Shown here one piece after another: positions 59,675-64,000 of a stretch of 64,000 nt of DNA (within the stretch, counting starts at the first letter, position 1; the number at the start of each line of letters is the position of its first letter). Source of the DNA: Bacillus_I endophytica_A (GTDB lineage Bacteria > Bacillota > Bacilli > Bacillales > Bacillaceae_H); assembly GCF_026790145.1 (NCBI RefSeq), contig NZ_JALAMS010000035.1:1-64000 (forward strand), given 5' to 3'. A program made the position numbers and the translations under genes. A model generated the notes under the pieces. That model was given only the letters and a program-made list of their open reading frames with translations, was not told the origin of the DNA and did no database searches.

Positions 59675-61753
59675 ATGTCCTTAGATCAACGGAGCTCAGC
59701 CATTCTGAGAGCGTTAACAAAAACAAGCTCTTGTATCTCTGTAGAAGAATTAATGAAGTTTGCCCACGTATCTAAGAGAACGATTTACTATGATGTTAAA
59801 AAAATCAACAGCTGGCTGCAAGAAACTGGGCTTTATCCTCTGCAATATGTAAGAGGAGCAGGATACTTTCTTGATGAAGAAACAAAGCGAAGTGTTGAAA
59901 AGGAGGAGATCATAAGCAGTTACGACTACTCCCCAAGAGAGAGAGTGGCTTGGACAGCTATTATTATTTTTATTAGAGAAAAAGAAATATATCTTCACGA
60001 TTTAATGACGTATTTAAAAGTTAGTCGAAACACAATGTTTGATGATGTGAAAAAACTAAAAAAAATACTTTCGGAGTTTCAATTAGAGCTACGGGCTTCA
60101 AAGGTGACAGGTTATATCATACGTGGGGAAGAAGAACAGAAGCGAAAATCTCTTTCTTGTTTTTTGCAAGAAATTATTGTGAAAGAAGGACGAGAAGGAT
60201 TTGAAGGAAAGTTAGCGCACTATGCGCCATCTTTCTTAGAAGAGCTTACAACTATGTTCGCTCTTTTTATAAAAAGTGAACAAGAGCTCTCCTTAAAATT
60301 CACGGATGATGTTCTTTATATGCTTAGTGTTAACACGTTGCTTTTTTTAAAAAGAATGAAGAGAGGAAAATGGATAAAAATAGACTCTGTTGAGAAAAAC
60401 GTGCTGAAAGAAACAAAGGAATTTCAAAGCGCAAAGACTATTGCTGAAAAACTGAGCAAAAAGTGGGGCATTCTTTTCCAAGAAGATGAAGTATATTACT
60501 TAACAACACACTTGCTTGGTTCAAAAGTTAATGATTTCACAACTCATAATTTAGAAGAAAAAGATTTTTCTTTCTTTAGAACGATTGTAAGCAGTATGGT
60601 AACAGATTTTCAAAAATATGCATGTGTAATGTTTCGAAATGAAAAGGAAGTAGAACATAACTTACTTATTCATCTTCGTCCAGCTTTTTATAGGGTGAAA
60701 TACGGGCTTCCTGTAGATAACCCACTTTCACATACGATTCAATCTACCTATAAAGATGTTTATAACATTACGAAAAAAGTTGTCCATCATGTTGAAAAAG
60801 AAGCTCACAATAAAATGAGTGAAGATGAAATCGCCTATATTGCCATTCATTTCGGAGGATGGATGAGAAAAGAGGGAACAGTACCAGCCAAAAGAAAAAA
60901 AGCGCTCATTGTTTGTGCGAGTGGTGTTGGAACATCAAGGATGCTAGAAACACAGCTTTATAGTCTCTTTTCAACTGTGGATTTTCAAACAACGGTTTCT
61001 CTTAGAGAGTATGAAACAATGCCACTCCATGTAGATTTTATTGTCTCAACCGTCTCCATTCCGAACCGAGGTTGTCCAGTATTTCTCGTTAATCCGATTT
61101 TAACGGAAGGAGAAAAAGCAAGCTTGCTAAAGAAAGTGAGTACAATCATTGAAGATGGTCATGTTCTATCTCATTCTGTTGAAGGAATTATGGATCTTAT
61201 CCGCGAGCACGCTAAGATTCAAGATGAGAAGCTTTTGTATCAAAAGTTAAAAGAACATCTATATCAACCTACTCTACATGGAAAAGGAGAAAGGAGTAAG
61301 CCTGTGCTTAGTGACTTATTAATCAAAGAAAATATTAATCTAAAAGAATCTCCTTCAAGTTGGCAAGAAGCAGTTCGTCATGCTTCTATTCCACTACTAG
61401 AAAACGGAGATATACAAGAAGAGTATATAAAAGCAATGATAAAAAATGTGGAAGAGTTAGGACCGTATATTGTAATCACAACAGATGTAGCTATTCCACA
61501 TGCAAGGCCCGAGCAAGGCGTCAACAAGCTGAGCATGAGCTTAATGACGTTATCAAAACCCGTTTCTTTCTCAGATAAAGACAGACATCGGGTTCAGCTT
61601 GTCATCGTTCTAGCAGCAATCGATAATGAAACACATCTCAAAGCATTATCACAGCTCACAACACTACTTAGCGAGCGAGAGAATGTTGAAAAAATGATTA
61701 ATACAGATTCAAAGGAAGAAGTCATCGATCTAATTACTAAATATTCAAAATAA
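59675..61753 (+). CDS. PRD-containing BglG/MtlR-type transcriptional activator with EIIA domain
   Basis: 692 residues from ATG 59675 (AGGAG nine bases upstream). Order: helix-turn-helix regions (about 5-160, with VEELMKFAHVSKRTIYYDVKKIN), two PTS regulatory domains (about 180-400), a IIB-like domain with Cys about 415 (VCASGVGTSRM), and a C-terminal EIIA domain with phospho-His about 609 (AIPHARPE). This matches the ascorbate/galactitol operon activators. It senses the phosphorylation state of the PTS and switches on the genes that follow it, which are 15 bases away. Confidence 0.9.
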   Translation: MSLDQRSSAILRALTKTSSCISVEELMKFAHVSKRTIYYDVKKINSWLQETGLYPLQYVRGAGYFLDEETKRSVEKEEIISSYDYSPRERVAWTAIIIFIREKEIYLHDLMTYLKVSRNTMFDDVKKLKKILSEFQLELRASKVTGYIIRGEEEQKRKSLSCFLQEIIVKEGREGFEGKLAHYAPSFLEELTTMFALFIKSEQELSLKFTDDVLYMLSVNTLLFLKRMKRGKWIKIDSVEKNVLKETKEFQSAKTIAEKLSKKWGILFQEDEVYYLTTHLLGSKVNDFTTHNLEEKDFSFFRTIVSSMVTDFQKYACVMFRNEKEVEHNLLIHLRPAFYRVKYGLPVDNPLSHTIQSTYKDVYNITKKVVHHVEKEAHNKMSEDEIAYIAIHFGGWMRKEGTVPAKRKKALIVCASGVGTSRMLETQLYSLFSTVDFQTTVSLREYETMPLHVDFIVSTVSIPNRGCPVFLVNPILTEGEKASLLKKVSTIIEDGHVLSHSVEGIMDLIREHAKIQDEKLLYQKLKEHLYQPTLHGKGERSKPVLSDLLIKENINLKESPSSWQEAVRHASIPLLENGDIQEEYIKAMIKNVEELGPYIVITTDVAIPHARPEQGVNKLSMSLMTLSKPVSFSDKDRHRVQLVIVLAAIDNETHLKALSQLTTLLSERENVEKMINTDSKEEVIDLITKYSK

Positions 61754-61767
61754 AGGGAGAGATAAAA

Positions 61768-62034
61768 ATGAAAAAAGTATTAGTTGTATGTGGAAACGGA
61801 TTAGGAAGCAGTTTTATTGTAGAAATGAATGTCAAAAAAGCGTTAGAAGAACTTGGGCTACAAGCGGAAGTTTCTCATACCGATTTAGCATCAAGTAAAA
61901 GTGAAGAAGCAGATCTTTACCTTGGAGCTCAAGATATCGTTGAAAACTTAGAAGATGGAAACCGAAATATTGTAGGTTTAGTTAATTTGCTGGATCAAGA
62001 AGCCATTAAAAAGGCTCTTTCTGAAAACCTTTAA
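61768..62034 (+). CDS. PTS ascorbate/galactitol-type IIB component
   Basis: 88 residues. C8 in VVCGNGLGSSFIVEMNV is the phosphocysteine of the SgcB/UlaB type, and DLASSKSEEADLYLGAQDI follows. It passes phosphate from EIIA (carried by the activator protein's domain or by a separate gene) to the substrate in the membrane component. AAAGGGAG precedes the ATG. It lies 15 bases after the activator and 43 before the IIC gene, in one operon. Confidence 0.9.
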   Translation: MKKVLVVCGNGLGSSFIVEMNVKKALEELGLQAEVSHTDLASSKSEEADLYLGAQDIVENLEDGNRNIVGLVNLLDQEAIKKALSENL

Positions 62035-62076
62035 AATTTAAAGAGGTAATGGAAGAAAGAAGTGGAGGGAAGCATC

Positions 62077-63339
62077 ATGGTTGATTTTATTATGAAAGAC
62101 ATTTTAGGAACCCCATCAATTTTAATTGGTTTGTTTGCTCTAATTGGTTTGCTTTTGCAGAAGAAAAGTGCTGCAGATACGGTTTCGGGAACATTAAAAA
62201 CGGTAATGGGTTTTGTCATACTAGGAGCGGGTGCGGCTGTTATCGAAGGTTCCCTTGGCGTTTTCAGAGAAATGTTTGAAAAAGCGTTTGCAATAGCGGG
62301 AGTTGTGCCAAACACAGATGCAATGGCTGCCATTGCTCAAAAGTCATTCGGAACAGAAACAGCTCTTATTATGGTATTTGGAATGCTTGCTAATATTTTG
62401 ATTGCAAAATTTACACCTTTTAAATATATTTTCCTAACAGGTCATCATACCCTCTATATGGCTGCAATGCTTGCTGTTGTCTTAGTAACAGGGGGCGTAA
62501 CAGGTGTTCCACTTGTTATTATTGGATCCCTTTTATTAGGAGCCATGATGGTTTTTTCACCAGCAATCTTACAGCGTTATACAAGACAAATTACAGGAAG
62601 TGATGACTTCGCTCTTGGGCATTTTGGTTCATTTGGATACTTCATGGCTGGATTTATTGGAAAGCTTGTCGGAGATAAGACAAAAACAACCGAAGATATT
62701 AAAGTGCCAAAGTCGCTCGGCTTTTTACGTGATACTTCTGTGGCAATCTCTTTAACAATGGCTATTTTGTTTTTAGTTGTAGCACCTTTTGCAGGCCCGT
62801 CTTTTATTGAAAGCGAGCTTAGTGGAGGAACGAATTTTATTGTCTTTATCTTCATTCAAGCCGTTACTTTCGCAGCAGGAGTGTATATCGTATTAGCTGG
62901 TGTGCGAATGGCGATTGGAGAAATTGTTCCTGCCTTCAAAGGAATCGCAGAAAAAGTCGTTAAAGGGGCGAAGCCTGCTCTTGATTGTCCAACAGTGTTT
63001 CCGTTTGCTCCAAATGCGGTTATCATTGGATTCTTAAGCAGCTTTGCGGGGGGAATTCTTTCCGTTTTTCTTCTTCCGCTTGTCGGTTTAACTGTTATTG
63101 TTCCTGGCCTTGTTCCTCACTTCTTTTGCGGAGCAACAGCTGGGGTATTCGGAAACGCTACTGGAGGAAGAAGAGGAGCGATTATTGGGTCCTTTGTAAA
63201 CGGTATCATCATTTCGTTTTTGCCAGCCCTTCTTCTCCCAGTCCTTGGATCACTTGGGTTAGAAGGAACAACATTTGGAGATACAGACTTTGGCATTATC
63301 GGTATTCTACTAGGCAAACTTCTTAGCTTCTTCGGATAA
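62077..63339 (+). CDS. PTS ascorbate-type IIC permease (UlaA family)
   Basis: 420 residues from ATG 62077 (GTGGAGGG upstream; ATG 62062 is weaker). It is polytopic, with the UlaA features GTLKTVMGFVILGAGA, NVFGMLANILIAKFTPFKYIFLTGHHTLYMA-like segments and DDFALGHFGSFGYFMAGFIGKLVGD. It has PHFFCGATAGVFGNATGGRRGAIIG near the end. This family carries L-ascorbate or similar sugars across the membrane and phosphorylates them with IIB. The epimerase that follows suggests a pentulose or hexulose phosphate product. Confidence 0.9.
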   Translation: MVDFIMKDILGTPSILIGLFALIGLLLQKKSAADTVSGTLKTVMGFVILGAGAAVIEGSLGVFREMFEKAFAIAGVVPNTDAMAAIAQKSFGTETALIMVFGMLANILIAKFTPFKYIFLTGHHTLYMAAMLAVVLVTGGVTGVPLVIIGSLLLGAMMVFSPAILQRYTRQITGSDDFALGHFGSFGYFMAGFIGKLVGDKTKTTEDIKVPKSLGFLRDTSVAISLTMAILFLVVAPFAGPSFIESELSGGTNFIVFIFIQAVTFAAGVYIVLAGVRMAIGEIVPAFKGIAEKVVKGAKPALDCPTVFPFAPNAVIIGFLSSFAGGILSVFLLPLVGLTVIVPGLVPHFFCGATAGVFGNATGGRRGAIIGSFVNGIIISFLPALLLPVLGSLGLEGTTFGDTDFGIIGILLGKLLSFFG

Positions 63340-63362
63340 ACGTGAAAGAAAGGATGAGAAAA

Positions 63363-64000
63363 GTGGCATATAAATTTTCTCCATCACTAATGTGTATGGA
63401 CTTAACAAAATTTAAAGAGCAAATTCAGTGCCTAAACAAGAGAGCAGATTTTTATCATGTGGATATTATGGATGGTCATTACGTGAAAAACATCACACTT
63501 TCCCCGTTTTTTATTGAACAATTAAAGAAACTTAGTACAATTCCTATTGATGCTCATCTTATGGTAGAAAATCCAGCAGATTTTGTTGAACCAACAATTG
63601 ATGCAGGAGCAGATTATATTAGCCTTCATGCTGAAACCATTATTAGGGATGCTTTTAGACTTATCTATCATATTAAAGATAGAGGAGCGAAATTTGGAGT
63701 TGTTCTAAATCCTGCAACTCCGCTTAGTAGCATAAATGAATATATTCATCTTGTAGATAAACTAACGATTATGACAGTTGACCCAGGATTTGCAGGGCAA
63801 AAGTTCATTACTGAAATGAAAGAAAAGATTAAGCATGCTAAAGAGTTGAAAGAAACGAGAGGATATAACTATTTAATTGAAGTTGATGGATCTTGTAATG
63901 AACGGACGTTTAAGGAGATTGCACAAGCAGGAAATGAAGTGTTCATTATTGGAACGTCGGGACTTTTTAGCCTAGATGAACAAATAGACAAAGCATGGGA
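63363..64000 (+). CDS. Ribulose/allulose-phosphate 3-epimerase family enzyme (3' end outside window)
   Basis: About 212 residues are visible from GTG 63363, an alternative to ATG 63354. The TIM-barrel has the family motifs FSPSLMCMD, VDIMDGHYVKN, DAHLMVENP and MTVDPGFAGQKF, with acidic and histidine residues for metal and catalysis. The first two motifs are nearer to D-allulose-6-phosphate epimerase (AlsE) than to ribulose-phosphate Rpe. It lies 23 bases after the IIC gene, which supports a role in converting the PTS product. Incomplete at the right edge. Confidence 0.87.
   Translation, partial: MAYKFSPSLMCMDLTKFKEQIQCLNKRADFYHVDIMDGHYVKNITLSPFFIEQLKKLSTIPIDAHLMVENPADFVEPTIDAGADYISLHAETIIRDAFRLIYHIKDRGAKFGVVLNPATPLSSINEYIHLVDKLTIMTVDPGFAGQKFITEMKEKIKHAKELKETRGYNYLIEVDGSCNERTFKEIAQAGNEVFIIGTSGLFSLDEQIDKAW

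Noticed and set aside
1..64000. CRISPR arrays, IS elements, prophage, tRNA and rRNA genes
   Set aside because: I searched by eye for regularly spaced repeats, transposase motifs, tRNA TpsiC loops and rRNA segments and saw none.

Overview
The window reads as chromosomal DNA from a low-GC, endospore-forming member of the Bacillaceae (Bacillus or Priestia type). Ribosome-binding sites are close to AAGGAGG, genes are separated by classic Rho-independent terminators, and many products have well-known Bacillus relatives: SR1P-like peptide, NucA/Nin, Amj, YdjO, YozB, Rok-like repressor, BsdC/BsdD, barnase/barstar, DUF4003 and ProI-ProB-ProA. There are no rRNA or tRNA genes, transposases, phage genes or CRISPR arrays.

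Layout. 1-6.7 kb: a sugar-acid or polyol catabolic locus with a GntP permease end, a FadR-type GntR regulator, a divergent phosphofructokinase paralogue, an SR1P-like 38-residue peptide, RpiB and two short-chain dehydrogenases. One dehydrogenase is frameshifted and the other lacks a normal start codon. Three matching 16-bp sites lie before gntR, pfk and the SR1P-like gene. A structured element, a 17-codon mini-gene and the thiol peroxidase tpx sit inside this locus. 6.8-9.1 kb: secreted nuclease NucA with its inhibitor Nin, and a secreted M14 carboxypeptidase. 9.5-14.2 kb: a tiny membrane protein, a two-component system, a protein made of five exact 28-residue repeats, and cardiolipin synthase. 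14.2-19.2 kb: two APC permeases and an acyl-CoA ligase. 19.7-24.6 kb: ydjO, amj and the proline operon. 24.6-26.2 kb: a decayed chemoreceptor gene. 26.4-43 kb: ordinary housekeeping and accessory genes (yozB, pepF, rok-like, madLM, MFS, hemD-like, cell-wall hydrolase, RNase H, acyl-CoA ligase, nitronate monooxygenase, coxG-like, brkB, nudix, DUF4003). 43-47 kb: bsdA-like regulator, bsdC and bsdD, and an APC permease. 47.7-48.5 kb: barnase and barstar in tandem.

48.6-57.9 kb: two divergent catabolic operons meet at a dense control region. Leftward lie a GntR regulator, a CaiB-type CoA transferase and an HMG-CoA-lyase-like enzyme. Rightward lie a second GntR regulator, an aldehyde dehydrogenase, a ThDP-dependent enzyme and an MFS carrier. 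Each regulator has its own recognisable repeated operator, and the region carries CodY-like and CcpA-like sites. This suggests nutrient-limited use of a branched organic acid or 2-oxo acid. 58.3-64 kb: a small zincin, a Mug glycosylase, and a PTS operon (PRD/EIIA activator, IIB, IIC and a pentulose/hexulose-phosphate epimerase) cut by the window end.

No single spectacular new system is evident. The best leads are the direct-repeat operators linking an SR1P-like peptide and an altered PFK to a sugar locus, the 28-residue repeat protein, the mini-gene between two terminators, and the dual-GntR catabolic island.
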